Of a stretch of 64,000 nucleotides of DNA, positions 48,962-60,915 are shown in pieces; position 1 is the first letter of the stretch; each line of letters begins with the position of its first letter. The stretch lies in contig NC_090698.1 in NCBI RefSeq assembly GCF_040954835.1, forward strand, positions 67,339,284-67,403,283, given 5' to 3'. Position numbers and translations under genes: made by a program. Origin of the DNA: Lepisosteus oculatus (taxonomy: Eukaryota > Chordata > Actinopteri > Semionotiformes > Lepisosteidae). The notes under the pieces are model-generated. The model was not told where the DNA came from. It saw only the letters and a list, made by a program, of their open reading frames with translations, and made no database searches.

Positions 48962-49103
48962 TCAGGTGGGAGCTGCGTCAGCATGCTTAGGCTACAAAGG
49001 TGTTGCCTTCTGTTGCACATCTGAAGAAGGCTCCACGGCCGAAACATTGTGTTTTTTTCTTCTTTTTTTTCAGCACGGAATAAACCCTTATTACTTGTTC
49101 CTT
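48962..49103 (+). mobile_element. Foldback-family element with 15-bp target duplication
   Basis: A 142-bp insert flanked by perfect AATAGCTTTTATAGT duplications (48,947-48,961 and 49,104-49,118). It shares its left end (AGCTGCGTCAGCATGCTTAG), core and right end (GGAATAAACCC … TTGTTCCTT) with the 41,324 element. The core is CTGAAGA (49,021-49,027), AGGCTCCACGGCC, GAAAC (49,041-49,045), one base off the hammerhead consensus CUGAUGA. The left complementary arm is mostly deleted. Long and variable duplications (8 versus 15 bp) argue for retroposition rather than a cut-and-paste transposase. Confidence 0.8.
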
Positions 49104-49118
49104 AATAGCTTTTATAGT

Positions 49119-49966
49119 CCATTACTTTTGATTTGCTTATCTACAATCTCTTGTGGATAGAGGCTGTATTCTGTGGTAGATTCTGATTTGTTATGCAAAA
49201 CAGACATTTTGTTCCAAGCAGTCCAGCATTGCTTCGCTTTAAGGACTTGTTGAATATAGCGGTTTGCTGTTTTGCTTACAAGGAAGATTTCATTTGTTCC
49301 CGTTCATCTTCGCTTTGAAAAAATGAGAGGTGCCATACAGATTCTGTAACCGGAACTGTAAATGTTTAAATATGTGCATTATTTCAAAATAATTGACACC
49401 TTATAAATAACTTATTAAATTTTAGACATTGTGAGGTGTTCTGGTATGGTTTAATTAGCATTTTAATACCCAGTATGGAAATACTGCACACACTGGAGCC
49501 ACTCCATATAATTCCTGACACGTCCTGTTGTATGAGAGAAGACAACAGGCCATTCTGTTTATTGACCGTCGTTTCTGTCATCATTTCAGTTTTCCATAAT
49601 GATGTTTTTCATCGTATTTCATGCTGTAATGCAGCTCATGCAATATATTGTATAATATTGCATTTCAAAGGAAATGCTCGGAAAGTAACTTACAACGGCA
49701 GTTATTAAATATGATTTGTAAATCTCATCTAGTTCTAAGACAGAAATGTAGGAAGCCTTACTTTGAAATAGCATTTATTGTAGGTGATTGGTGAAAAAGG
49801 GACATCTGGGCCCATTTGAAAAAGATCAAGCTCCAAAAGGCCTTGGATTAGTCCAAAAAAGATATGACCCTGAGCTACGAAAATGTGTTTATTCTCCCCC
49901 AACGCCACCCCACCATGTTCTCTATGGTGTTGAGTGAATTTGAATGTGGGCTTGAACATCATGAGG
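49119..49966. other. Intronic sequence, nothing recognised
   Basis: No supportable feature. Confidence 0.45.
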
Positions 49967-49972
49967 TTACAA

Positions 49973-50251
49973 GAGCGGGGGCTCTGTGGCTAAGGATCTG
50001 CGCCTGTGACTGGAAGGTTGCCGGTTCAAATCCCGCGGCCGGCAGAGGAGTCCTACTCCGTTGGGCCCCTGAGCAAGGCCCTTAACCCCAACTGCTCCAG
50101 GGGTGCCGTACAATGGCTGACCCTGCGCTCTGAACCCCAGCTTCTCTCCCTGTCTGTGTCTCCATGGAGAAAAGCTGGGGTATGCGAAAAGACGAATTCC
50201 TAATGCAAGAAATTGTATAGGGCTAATAAAGAAACATTACATTACGTTACA
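49973..50251 (+). mobile_element. Full-length tRNA-headed SINE
   Basis: A-box-like TGGCTAAGGATC (49,987-49,998) and B-box GGTTCAAATCC (50,023-50,033) form a polymerase III promoter. The core CCCCTGAGCAAGGCCCTTAA, a pyrimidine-rich body and the tail AATTCCTAATGCAAGAAATT … AATAAAG end in a (CATTA)n run. A short TTACAA duplication may flank it (49,967-49,972 and 50,252-50,257). It is the reference copy for the fragments at 36.9 and 61.3-61.9 kb. Confidence 0.88.
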
Positions 50252-50257
50252 TTACAA

Positions 50258-51394
50258 AATCTCTCGGTATGTTGCACAACTGCATTTCTTCAAGTAGATG
50301 TCCTGCCAATCCTTTTAGCAGTGTCATCACAAGATGTGTAGCAAATGGGTGTGTTCCCTGGACTTAGATTTAGTTAGACTTATGGCATCACTGCAAAGGT
50401 TTTGACTGTATCAACACCTGCCCCCCACTTAGGCTTCTGCAAGTAAATTCTGCATTATATTCTTATGGGTTGTGTGTCACATGCATCTAATGTTTTGTGC
50501 TCAGCCTGTCGGATTCTGTGAGCAGTTACACTTGGCAAGGATTTGGAGCAGTTTTTTTTAACCGGTGCAATGATGACTCCAAGAACAGTAAATCCTTTAA
50601 GCATGGGACTAGCCTTGAGAGTGTCTTGTAATATTTACAGAGTATTTTCCAGCCCTGTGAGTTTTTAGGGCAGGTCAGATATAATGTTTTTGAATCATTC
50701 TGGGAGAAGTGTGAAGCAGCAGTGAGCTGCAAATGATAACATTTGTACCTTCACTATGATTTCATATAGTAAAGACAAAAAAATACTGTTTTTCTCTTTC
50801 CTACCTTGTCCTCTCCACCTTTTGGCTGTAATGCAGTGCATACAGATTATGTGAGAATAGATTATTCTGAAGAAAGTTTTAATCAATCATTCCCAATGGA
50901 GCTCCTGTGTTTTTACACCAAATCTGCCTGCTGGGTCACCCAATGCTACATTGGCGTGATTTGGGGGATAACTCCTGTTCACATAAATACACGAATGATT
51001 GACGCTTGTTTGTACTCTCGTGTAAGACGCTGTTAATGTGTTGCTATGGCGCCAAGCCTCATAAACACTGTTGCCAAACATATTCTTTGTTCCTGTTGAT
51101 GACTATTTAAATATCAGTATTGTAACGTGACATAGAAGACTTTGTTTTCCCAATAGGCCACAAGAGAGTTTAAGACCCTGCTGGTGTTATGATTGGCTTA
51201 GTTACACAAAGTGAGAGCTCACCAGGCACACAGCCATTCCCCAGTGAGACCTGAGGGGACGGCAGCCTCTTCCAGATTCAAGCTTGATTGGATTCAGCAT
51301 GTACTGTAGATCCAAGGAACAATGAGGCAATGATGAGCCTATTCTTTAGGGTCCCGAAAGCAAATTGCGTATGAATAATGAGTAGTTGGGGTGG
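50258..51394. other. Intronic sequence, nothing recognised
   Basis: No supportable feature. Confidence 0.45.
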
Positions 51395-51650
51395 GGGGGC
51401 ATGGTGGGTTTGATGTTTTAATGCTGCTATCTTGCAGCTCTTGGTTCCTGGGTTTGTTTCTAGCCTGGGACACTTCTTTCTGGAGTTCGAATGTTTTCAA
51501 TGGGTGCTACAGTCTCCTTCATCTTTCCCAATACTGGCCAATGATTTGGTGTCCCATCTAGGAGGTAGTCCAACTTTGTGCCCCCTGCTTTAAGAATGGG
51601 CTCCACCCTTACTGAGAATGAGGTTTTCTGGAAACCTATAGAATGGGTGG
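51395..51650 (+). mobile_element. Old, diverged tRNA-headed SINE
   Basis: GCATGGTGGGTTTGATGTTT then GCTGCTATCTTGCAGCTCTT, a decayed B-box (GGGTTTGTTTCTAG), then a core with CTGGAGTTCGAATGTTTTC and a long 3' part (GGTGTCCCATCTAGGAGG). This is the same family as at 56.5 and 59.2 kb but clearly older. Confidence 0.65.
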
Positions 51651-51689
51651 TATTCACTGCAGGGGAGTAACTCTTCATGTTATGGCAAT

Positions 51690-53595
51690 ATCATCTGCAA
51701 AGCAAAATGGATGCGTGTTCCTTTCAGTATATCTTGTAGGTGATGTGAGGAATTAAGAAGCATTTTCTTGACTTCATACAGTAAAATATTGTGTGTTCTG
51801 TTTGTTACAGTGGTGCACAGAGTCTTAGGTACAGCTTTGTTGCTGTGTCAGAGCAAAGCTGCTCTTGTAGAGTACTGGATACTTTTTCACTCACAGTCTC
51901 ATATTAAAACTGGTCCTCTGGCATCGTACACATTTGCTCGTTTTGTTTAAGCACCTCGCTCCTCCCTCTCAGCCTTTCTACAGAGGTTTCAGTTTTAAAC
52001 ACATCTCAGATCACTTTTTTTATGCGTCTCCTCTGCGGATCACTTCATATTTTATTCCTGTGAAATTCCCATTATTCCACTTACTTTGACCTTTAAACAC
52101 TTAGGACCTGCTATTCAAGACTTGTTCAGAAAAAGTGAAGGAGCACTGAATTTTTCCAACTTGATTGAGAATATGTAAGTGTGATAAACCCGTCTGTGTG
52201 ATGGACAGTACAGATTTGAAATCTTGAAAGAAATTCTGCTAAAGTGCATTTGAGAGAGAATAAAGTCTGGGGTGTCAGTGACCGCTGTACTCAATAGCAC
52301 ATCACAGGTGTGTCTGCCTTCAATCTCCATGGGAGATTCTTCAAGACACAGGCATTTATATGAAACAGATTAGAAGGGAAGCAGTTTACTTTTAGGCAGG
52401 GCTTTACCCCTTATGTGGATCGTAATGTGGTGTTCATCCAAGTTGTTCAATAGTTCTTTGTAGAAATAATACAATATAATTGAAAGCAACAGTAGAGCAA
52501 TCCGAAGCTGAAGGCTTTGATTTGATTTGTAAAAGTAAGCTAAAAGACACACTACTTCAAAAGCACTGCCGTTCCGGTGCCTGAGTTATATGATTAAATA
52601 TTACATTTAATGGAAATGAAGATAGCTTTGGAAATGATTAATGCCTAATCAGACAGAGGGACTGATGTCATCACAGGATATGGAAAAATAAATATTAATG
52701 GATGAATATTTAGGTACAGTAACGAGTTCTTTCTAGTCTAAAAGCCTTTGAAGCCAGACTTTACGTCTTAGTAGATGTTGGTTGTTATTGTTTAAAAATA
52801 GATAAAATTATTGATCTTTATGCGGCTTAGGAGTGAATAGTTCATATGTGACGGAGTGCACCTGTTGAACCAGTCATTTAAAAAGATAGCTTTAGCTAAG
52901 AACCCTCATTCTTAAGAATAAAGAAACCTTTGACCCTTGATGTAATACTCGAGATGAACTGGTAACCAGATTGAATATGCAGTGCATTTTTTAACTATGA
53001 TTCTTATTTAAGAACAACTTAGGATTTCCATAGCGCTGTTTAATTTTAATGTGCAAGATTTTGTTCCCAGCTCTGATCTTGTCAACTCGCATTTTAACGC
53101 TGGCAGCAAGCGATAGAGGAAACCTTTTTTTTTTAACTTAAGTTCATATTAATTTGAAATGATTTAATTAAATACTGTAGTTATCTGTAGGATACCTTGT
53201 AGCACTAACGCACTGTTGCGCGAGTCCAATGTGGGCTTATTTATTTAGACCTCAATAGAGCTGTGCAGGGCCATGGGAGATCTTCAACTAAATCACACAG
53301 TAGAAATGGCGGAGAGATTATCACTGAACTCGACTGACACTAACACACCGTAAGGGCCATGGTGCTTAGCCATGAGAAGGCACTGTTCTGTACATCACGC
53401 AGAGCGATGGACTGGTTTATGGGAACAGTGCCTTTGAGGTCTGGCTTGGATCGCTCAAGTGTGAGTGGTGGCAGAAGGTGCAGGAGGGCAGCAAGACTGC
53501 AAGACCCTTCTGCCCGGCTTGATGTGGGGTGGTGTGGCGAGGCGAGAGAGACCAGGGTGAAAAGATCAAACAATGGCGGTGGTTATTCCTAAAAA
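51690..53595. other. Intronic sequence, nothing recognised
   Basis: A GC-richer part at 53,340-53,570 is open on both strands but has no recognisable product or convincing splice sites. Confidence 0.45.
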
Positions 53596-53599
53596 TAAA

Positions 53600-54470
53600 A
53601 TATAATGAAGCATTTAGAATGGTGCTCAATGGGGTTGATATTGATATTGGAAGTTTGACTTCAGGTTTGGTCTGTGTTCAGGTTTTAAGTCAGAAGTTGG
53701 AAGTTGAGGAGCAAAATAAGTCTGGTAGAAGATGTTCAGTTCCATTCGAAATATTGTATTCATACTCAGGGGGCAATTTAAGCAGCAAGCAATGCAACGT
53801 GCAATACATAACAAATAAAACAACTGTGTGTAAGAAGATATACACACATAAAAAATAGCAACATTCCAAAAATGATTGAAAGTAACAGTGTGTAATACTT
53901 AGTACGTGAGCATTTGTAGAGGAGGCTCTATCCAATAGATATCGTATTAATAAAACTTGTTTACAGTCATTGTTTGCAAGCCCGATGGCCTCTGGAACCA
54001 AGTGAAATTTTCTTTTAATGGTCTTGCACTGTGGACAGTGAAAATATCTTCTTGAAGGCAAACGTTCAGAAGATTGATGAAGGAAGGCCTTCTTCAGCAT
54101 CTGCTGGGCATAGAGCTGTGTCAGGGGAATTGAAGGCTCACCAATTATTTTAGAGGTTTACGAAATTTTGTTGGCATTTTCTTTGTCTTTGTGACTGAGT
54201 GAAGTGAACAGATAAAAGAGTTAAAATACCTTGAACAGAAGAGCTATAAAATGTTGATTAAATTATTTTTTTTTGGACTTCAAAGGGACTTCTGACCATA
54301 CTGTATAAGCACTACTGGGATTTCTTCACATCATCAGTGTTCTCAGTGAACGTAGAGTAAGTTTATAGTCCAATACAGTTCCCAGATATTTGTAGCTGTG
54401 AACTATACCAACAGACTTGTCTTCATTGTGATTTTACGTTGGAACCAAAAGTAAAAATCGAAAGATATTC
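53600..54470 (-). mobile_element. L2/Rex-type LINE fragment
   Basis: The minus strand reads VHSYKYLGTVLDYKLT near 54,400, LYAQQMLKKAFLHQSS at 54,110-54,060, and ERLPSRRYFHCPQCKT followed by FHLVPEAIGLANN near 54,050-53,970. These are the conserved C-terminal blocks of an L2/Rex-group reverse-transcriptase ORF (…SYKYLGTVLD…; LPSGRR…FVP.AI.LLN). The copy is 5'-truncated and frameshifted. Confidence 0.78.
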
Positions 54471-54474
54471 TGAT

Positions 54475-56464
54475 AATGGTTGGGGACCAGAATGGAGCTT
54501 GGACAGAGAGCGCCTACTCTACAGTAACTTGTGAAATGCACTAACTAGCCATTGAGCTTATTTTTTTTCCTTCTGCGTGTGTGTGTGTCAGAGTAACAAA
54601 GCCTGTCAGTTTGAGCGACAGCCCCTGAAATTTGCCTGCAAAAGGAAAGATTTTTAATCTTCCAGTCACTGGTATGCAGAGCCCTTATCTTCTGTCAGGC
54701 TGCAGTCTACGGAACAGAAATGTCCTTGAGAGATCATGACATCGGAGGACCTGACTAGAAGCAGCAGTCCCTGTGATCAGTGATTGGAATTAATTTATCA
54801 CAACGAAGGAGAGAGGATTCATTGAATGTCTTCAGCTTTCACTTTCTCTGGCGAGCATTGAAAGTATTCCACACTCATGTTTGCAGAAGTCTTTCAAAAA
54901 GTCTTGTTACTAAATTCATTAACACTTAAGGAGTGCATTGGCCTCACAAAGAGAGAGGGAGCTGTGTATCGGGGTGTGTGCAGATGTGTGGCTAGGGAAT
55001 TGTGATATTGGTTTCATGCAACAATTTTACATGGTACATGAGATGCTTGCGCTGTAACGGTAGAACTGCTTAAACACGTGTTATTTTCTGTGCACTTCGA
55101 GCTAATTTAAGATCACTATGTCTTGAAGTAATAAATCGGAGGAAGTGGGTGTGATGTCTCTACCTCTATACTACCATGTAGACAACTGATAACGCTGAAC
55201 AAAGCAGGCCTGAATGTATCTGGCTGTATATATGGGTGTTACTCAGGCAACTAATACTAACTACAATGCTTTTTATGGTTATGCCTTGCTATATTAAAGA
55301 ACCTAGAAAGTTCACCTGCTTTCCTTTACTCCAAACTCTTCCTTGGCAAGCATGTAGCCAACTTGAGGTGAACTCTTCTGATGGGCTTAAAGCGCAGGGA
55401 CTGTACCTTGGCCTGCTGAGTCCAAGAGGTTTGATTCAAGACTGCAGCGCTTAAACAGCTTGGCTTGGCAAACTGAGCACTCCTGTTCTGCTTCAGTTGT
55501 TGATTTTTATATTTACCATGTTTATTTATTTTAATATGTTTTTTCGTGCTGTGCATGATCATTCTGTGGGCGCATTCGCGATTTCTTGTCTCAGTGCCCT
55601 TCAGTTCCTTTCAAAAAAATGTGAAGGACATGTTTTTTTTTAAGGTGAATTTGTAGTTCTGTCTCCTTTAAAAGCCTGATATGGGTTTGTTCTTTGAACT
55701 GAATGTTGAATAATTATTATAAAATAATTTATATATATACCCTGAGGTTTTATCATCATGTCTTCTGTCATTGAACTTGGTAACTGTAAAGAATCATAGT
55801 TTGTTGTTGGGAAAATAATCTTCAAATTATGTAGTGACCGTTTCTGTAAATTAATTTTATAGAAAAAGTTACATTTTTCTTCTCTGTATACCATAATAGT
55901 GTCTGTATCTTCGGGGAACTCATAAAACATTTTGAAGGTTTGGTAATGAAGAAAGAAAGAGTTAAGGAAGGTGAATGCCTGGCTGGTCACAGTTTTTCTG
56001 TTCAGGCTGCTTGATGTGTTTTTTATTATAGTATGTTTATCCTGCTCTATTTCACAGTAGTTCCATATTTCCTTTTGTGTGACAAATACACGAGGGTGAA
56101 TGCAGTCCGAAACAAAATTCGAACATAAATCATACCAAATTGAGCTGCGGTTCATAACATCTGAAGTCAATGTATATCAGGTTCATGCCCTAAAACGTCT
56201 CTATAATGATACGCTGCTGAAATCAATTCTCTCAGTGTAGCCTACTCAGCCAGGTAAGAAGGAGATGTTTTTGTCCTGGAATATTCTGACATTTCACGCC
56301 TCTTACTGTGTCAGTGGACACTAAACCGTCTCTTAAGAAATAAAGCTTTGGACTGTAAGCAGCGCTGGGCAAAACAACTTTTTTTTTTTTTTAAGATGCT
56401 CCACTTCTTTGCCAAAGTGTCACCTCAGGTGTCCCCTCAATTTATTTCAGCTCCTTGGAATATC
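54475..56464. other. Intronic sequence with the window's longest open frame
   Basis: No exon is recognised. On the minus strand 55,640-56,170 is open for 176 codons, the longest in the window, in AT-rich sequence. The translation is rich in Phe, Ile, Asn and Thr, has no family motif I know, and lacks convincing splice sites. Simple repeats: GTGTGTGTGT near 54,575 and TATATATATA near 55,729. Confidence 0.35.
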
Positions 56465-56740
56465 CTGTGGGTGGCACGGTGGTGCAGTAGTGAGCATTGC
56501 TTCCTCGCAGTGCTGGGGTTTCGGGGTTCAGTTCTGGATTTGGGGTGCTATCTGTGTGGAGTTTGTATTTTTCTCCCCCTGTTCACGTGGGTTACCTCCC
56601 ATAGTCTAAAGACATACTGGTAGGTTAACTGGCGTCTGGGGAAATTGGGCCTGGTGTGGGCGTATCTCTGTACCCAGTATGTCTGTGTGTGGATGGAGTG
56701 GCTGGAAAATGAATGAATGAATGGATGGATGGATTATCAT
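56465..56740 (+). mobile_element. tRNA-headed SINE, near full length
   Basis: Head GTGGCACGGTGGTGCAGTAG, then GAGCATTGCTTCCTCGCAGT. B-box-like GGGGTTCAGTTCTGG. Core GTGTGGAGTTTGTATTTTTC … CCTCCCATAGTCTAAAGAC. The 3' end is a (GAAT)n(GGAT)n run at 56,711-56,735. It is the most complete copy of this HE1/Mermaid-like family here. Confidence 0.85.
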
Positions 56741-57424
56741 TCTATGATAAGCTAAAGTTAGCAACAGAGATGCTGTAAATTGTTTTTTTTTAATATTTTT
56801 GCATGTCAAACCCTTTTAGGCTGTGTTCCCTACAAAATATCAGCTAATGAAGGGGGTATTAAAATGTTCAGGGATGGGGACATACTTTTCTGTTACAGAG
56901 CTAATTTTTGGTCTAGAGGCACGAGGTTGGCACCTTTACAAGGAATACTTGACATAAAAAAAAGGACAGAGCAACCTGGAAGGTATCCCTTGATCCTTTG
57001 CCACGTTTTCGCTTTCTAAGAAAGTTTCTCTCACAACCTTTTTTTTTTCTTCTTTGCAAGTGTGTGGGCCCCCCTCTTGACCTTTGTGATGAGAAATACA
57101 GCACATAAAAAACTCTTGTTTACTTAAGTGCTTTTTTTTTTTTTTTTACCGGCAACTGTACAGACATTTCACTTCACTTCCTCATGCGTATCCTCCTCCA
57201 TGGACACCGATAACCAGCGCCACAGATGGCATGCCCGCCTATGTGTGCTTGACGGGACTGTTTTCTTTTTCGATTTTCAGTGTAGCATGCTGTATGTTTT
57301 GGAGCGTAGTTATTATGCAGTGACCGTTCTAAATGTGCACTGGTCAATTCCCATGCAAGACTGCAAGTGATACACGGCATAGGAAAGGGTTGTGGGTCTT
57401 GTTTCTACTCGGCAAAGATTACAA
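56741..57424. other. Intronic sequence with homopolymer tracts
   Basis: T-runs occur near 56,780, 57,040 and 57,130. No exon is recognised. Confidence 0.45.
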
Positions 57425-57660
57425 ACAGTGGGAGGACGTTTTGCCCATTTAGCTTGTTTGGTTGCTGGTAGCGAATTGATCAGAATCTTTTTCTTGAAAT
57501 CAGCTTTAATGGTACCGGCTCAATGCTTTGGATGCACAGTTTTTTTTTACCATACTCCCATATTTTTTACCATACTGTATGTAAGAAGTACCTCCTGCTC
57601 CCATCTTTAAAAACACTTTTCCTTTAGTTCCTTTTGTGTTTTACTGATTGGGAAGAACTG
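57425..57660 (-). mobile_element. CR1/L2-type LINE 3' fragment
   Basis: The minus strand has AAAAACACTTTTCC-type text in reverse (ATGGGAGCAGGAGGTACTTC) and ends with AAATGGGCAAAACGTCCTCC then CACTGTTTGTAATCTTT. That is the 3' terminus also seen at 23.7 and 40.7 kb. It is decayed. Confidence 0.6.
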
Positions 57661-59164
57661 CAGGTCTACTGGGGGTCTACAGTACCTTGCCACTGAAAAC
57701 TGTGTGGAAAACGTAGAATAACCAGGACAAACCTGTACTGTCTTCTTACTGGGAAGTGTAGTTGTAACTATGGGAATGGCACTGGATGTTGCCGAGAGCT
57801 CTTGTTAGGCAAGTGAGAGTTTTGCTGTTTCACTAAACATCTTTTCCTGAATCAGCTGCTTTGTCGTCCCCCACTTAATCTCCAAAATTAATATTAAAGC
57901 AATCGAACAGATGTGAATATAAAAAAAAATTGTTATTCCTTTTCAATCTCACAGCAATTTTTAAAGTATAGTTCTGTTAAGATTCAAAGTCAAAACATTT
58001 TTTTGACACAAGATTGTTTTCTTGACTTTGTTCCAATACAGGCGGTTCTTACAGAATGGCACATCCTTTAACATTTGCCCCCATGAAATTCTGTATTGGG
58101 ATGAGTTTGACCCATTTTAGGAGAGGCAGTTATACTGAAGGGTACAAGTATAGGCCTGGAACAGAATCTGAGGAGGACTAGTAGTTGCTGTGCAGGTGTA
58201 ATCTGCAGACGATCACTGTTTGAATAAGAAATTAATCAGTAGACTCATTAACGGCTAATTCCCAGGGAAGTTTGCTTTGGTGAGTCTTGTGGCTCTTTAT
58301 CAGCAGCCAGGGGCCTATTGTTTGCCTATGAATATTGACTCGTCTCCATGGCAACGTTTTTTAAATGCAAGATGAGCAGTTTTGTTCCAGGTTTGTGGGA
58401 GCTGTTGTCCTCTTCTTTGAGAGCCTGCGTGTAGCAGTAATGCTCATCACAAGCTGCGCCGGAAAGCAAAGCTCCATTAGCAATAAAAGGTTGGAGTCGT
58501 ATTCAGAGCATGGCATTAGACAAATTCTGATCGTGAATCCCAAACATGATCTCCATCCGGTTTTCTTTAAAAACATTTAGCTAGACACGCTCAGGCTTTT
58601 GTTGTCAAATTCCTGATTGCATGTGGTTTCATTTAGTGGACCTGCGGTGCTTCCTAACACACTCCTGTCTATTTCCAGAGATTGGAGCAGGCTTTTTTTG
58701 TTTGGAATGCTATAAGTTGGCGGAAAATAAGTGGGCATGTTATAAATATGGTTAGAGCTATGCAGTAGGTGCCCTGTGGCATTACATTTAGTCTACTCAT
58801 TGTGTTCATGATATTTTTATGATGTACTGTATCACAACTGTTCTTTAACCCCATAAAATCCCCTGGGGCCTAACAGTTTCCAGAGATAAATCCATACATT
58901 ATTTTAGTCCTTGTCAAACGGCGGGTGTTTCTCTTCTGCCTTTTCTTTGTTTCATGGTGCTCTGGTCTGGGATTTCTCATATGCTGGTTGCTTTTTCCCC
59001 CCCTCTTCAGTGTTTTGAATGCTTTTTCATTGGCCAACAAGGATGCCGGTGTAACTCACAGGCCTGGGTTCGTCATAAATGATGCTCATTAAGCCAAGTT
59101 ACTTTACATACCTTTACTAAAATTTGTGCAAAATATACATCCCTTACCAGGAAGCTGGTTATTG
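57661..59164. other. Intronic sequence, nothing recognised
   Basis: Two overlapping antisense frames at 58,361-58,580 have no recognisable product. Confidence 0.45.
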
Positions 59165-59455
59165 CTTGTAAGTGAGCCCGCTCCTGACCCAGAGCTGATT
59201 CTGGAAACGTGGGCACAAGGTGGAAGTACACCTGGACGGGATACTAGTCCATTACGTGGAGTCAAGCACTCAGTCCTTACTTTAGAGACCCCAGTTGACC
59301 TAACCAGCATGTCTTCAGGAATATGGAAGAACCCGAAACACCTGGGGAAAAACCCCCCAATGTGGATACAAGAGAGCATTCAAACACTACACAGGTTTCA
59401 AACCCAAGTGCCAAGAACTGTGAGGTAGCAGTGCTCGCTGCCATACTGTGAACCC
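59165..59455 (-). mobile_element. tRNA-headed SINE with long 3' part
   Basis: The minus strand reads CACAGTATGGCAGCGAGCAC then TGCTACCTCACAGTTCTTGG, B-box-like GGGTTTGAAACC, the core with TGTTTGAATGCTCTC, and a 3' part with ATGGACTAGTATCCCGTCCA. It is the same family as at 56.5 kb. Confidence 0.78.
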
Positions 59456-59571
59456 CTTTGAGCAAAACGTGAAAAGTGAGGAAACAGTGGCAGGATAGCA
59501 GTTAACAATATGAAGGTGATTAGTCTTTGGTAGTGGCGGACATTCCTGGAAATTCAGGTGTTTTTGACTAA

Positions 59572-60125
59572 GCAATAATAATAATAATTGCTTACACTTA
59601 TATAGCGCTTTTCTGGGCACTCCACTCAAAGCGCTTTACAGGTAATGGGGACTTCCCTCCTGGATGATGCGAAGGCAGCCATAGTGCGCCAGAACGCTCA
59701 CCACACATCAGCTACTAGTGGGGAGGAGAGCAGAGAGTAATGAAGCCAATTCATAGAGGGGGATTATTAGGAGGCCATGATTGGTAAGGGCCAATGGGAA
59801 ATTTGGCCAGGACGCCGGGGTTACACCCCTACTCTTTTCGAGAAACGCCCTGGGATTTTTAATGACCACAGAGAGTCAGGACCTCGGTTTTACGTCTCAT
59901 CCGAAGGACAGCACCTGTTTACACTATAGTGTCCCCGTCACTATACTGGGGCATTAGGACCCTCGTAGACCACAGGGTGAGCGCCCCCTGCTGGCCCCAC
60001 TAATACCTCTTCCAGCAGCAACCTTAGTTTTTCCCAGGAGGTCTTCCATCCAGTTACTGACCAGGCTCACACCTGCTGAGCTTCAGAGTGCTGCCAGTTG
60101 TGAGTTGCAGGGTGATATGGCTGCT
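59572..60125 (-). mobile_element. 5S-rRNA-headed SINE, near full length
   Basis: (AAT)n tail at the left, 5S-like head at the right (minus strand AGCCATATCACCCTGCAACT). It carries an intact CTCF-type core CCAGCAGGGGGCGC at 59,981-59,994 (minus). A stretch of about 25 bp near 59,657 (the CCACCACCACCAATAAGCAG part) is deleted relative to the other copies. It is closest to the 37.5-kb copy. Confidence 0.87.
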
Positions 60126-60594
60126 GGCTGCAGTACAATGAGTACTGCATCAGGCAAGCTAGGACAAGTGTCTCCTCACAAATCTGAATGGGAGCCGAGC
60201 GGTGGGCTCCTGTTCCCATGACGATGCCATCAGGCGCTGCGGCTGGTCTAGCACTTGGCAGTGTGGGGAAGGAGAGGCAATGGAGTCGAGCCCCTGACTG
60301 GGCAAGGAGGGCTTCCCACAAGCACAACTTTCTCAGACGCAGTTTTAACATACTAGCATTTGTGAAAAAATGAACCAGATTATCTTTTCTTCTGATGAAC
60401 TAAGGGGATTCCAGAGGCAAAAAAAGCAGTTAGAACTGTATGGAGAACTGTCTTATTTTAAAATGTCAGTCTGTTAATTAGCCACCTAGGGACAACACTT
60501 CAGCGTAGAAAGGGGAGCTTTTTTGTGTGTCATTTCAGTCCTGGCCTTTGTTTCGGCCTATGTTCCTAATTCCCCCCCTTGTTATGACACTTAC
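60126..60594. other. Intronic sequence, nothing recognised
   Basis: No supportable feature. Confidence 0.45.
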
Positions 60595-60915
60595 CACTAG
60601 ATCGGACATTTACCACTAGATTCTTCAATAGCTTCTATCCACAAGCAGTGCGATTGGCGGACACATTTAGCCATCCCCCTCGGACCACACCTACACCATC
60701 TACCTCATTATGATTTCTTACTTGTTGCACGTCTCCAGTCACTGTAAACAATGCAGACATGTAAACATTCAAACTGTTTACTTGTACATTGTCTACTGTT
60801 TGTTTATTGTCTTGATGCATTGTCTGCACTTTGTGTTTTTACACTTGTTTTAAGAGACTTTCTGTAAGTAAGAATTCCATTGTACCAGTTACATATGGCA
60901 ATAAAGTTCAAGTTG
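60595..60915 (+). mobile_element. L2/CR1-group LINE 3' end
   Basis: The plus strand encodes TRFFNSFYPQAVRLAD, the C-terminal 'NSFFP.A..L' block of this LINE group. The 3' UTR ends AAGAATTCCATTGTACCAGT … ACATATGGCAATAAAGTTCA. The copy is heavily 5'-truncated. A short direct repeat 'TTACCACTAGAT' marks its left edge. Confidence 0.8.
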
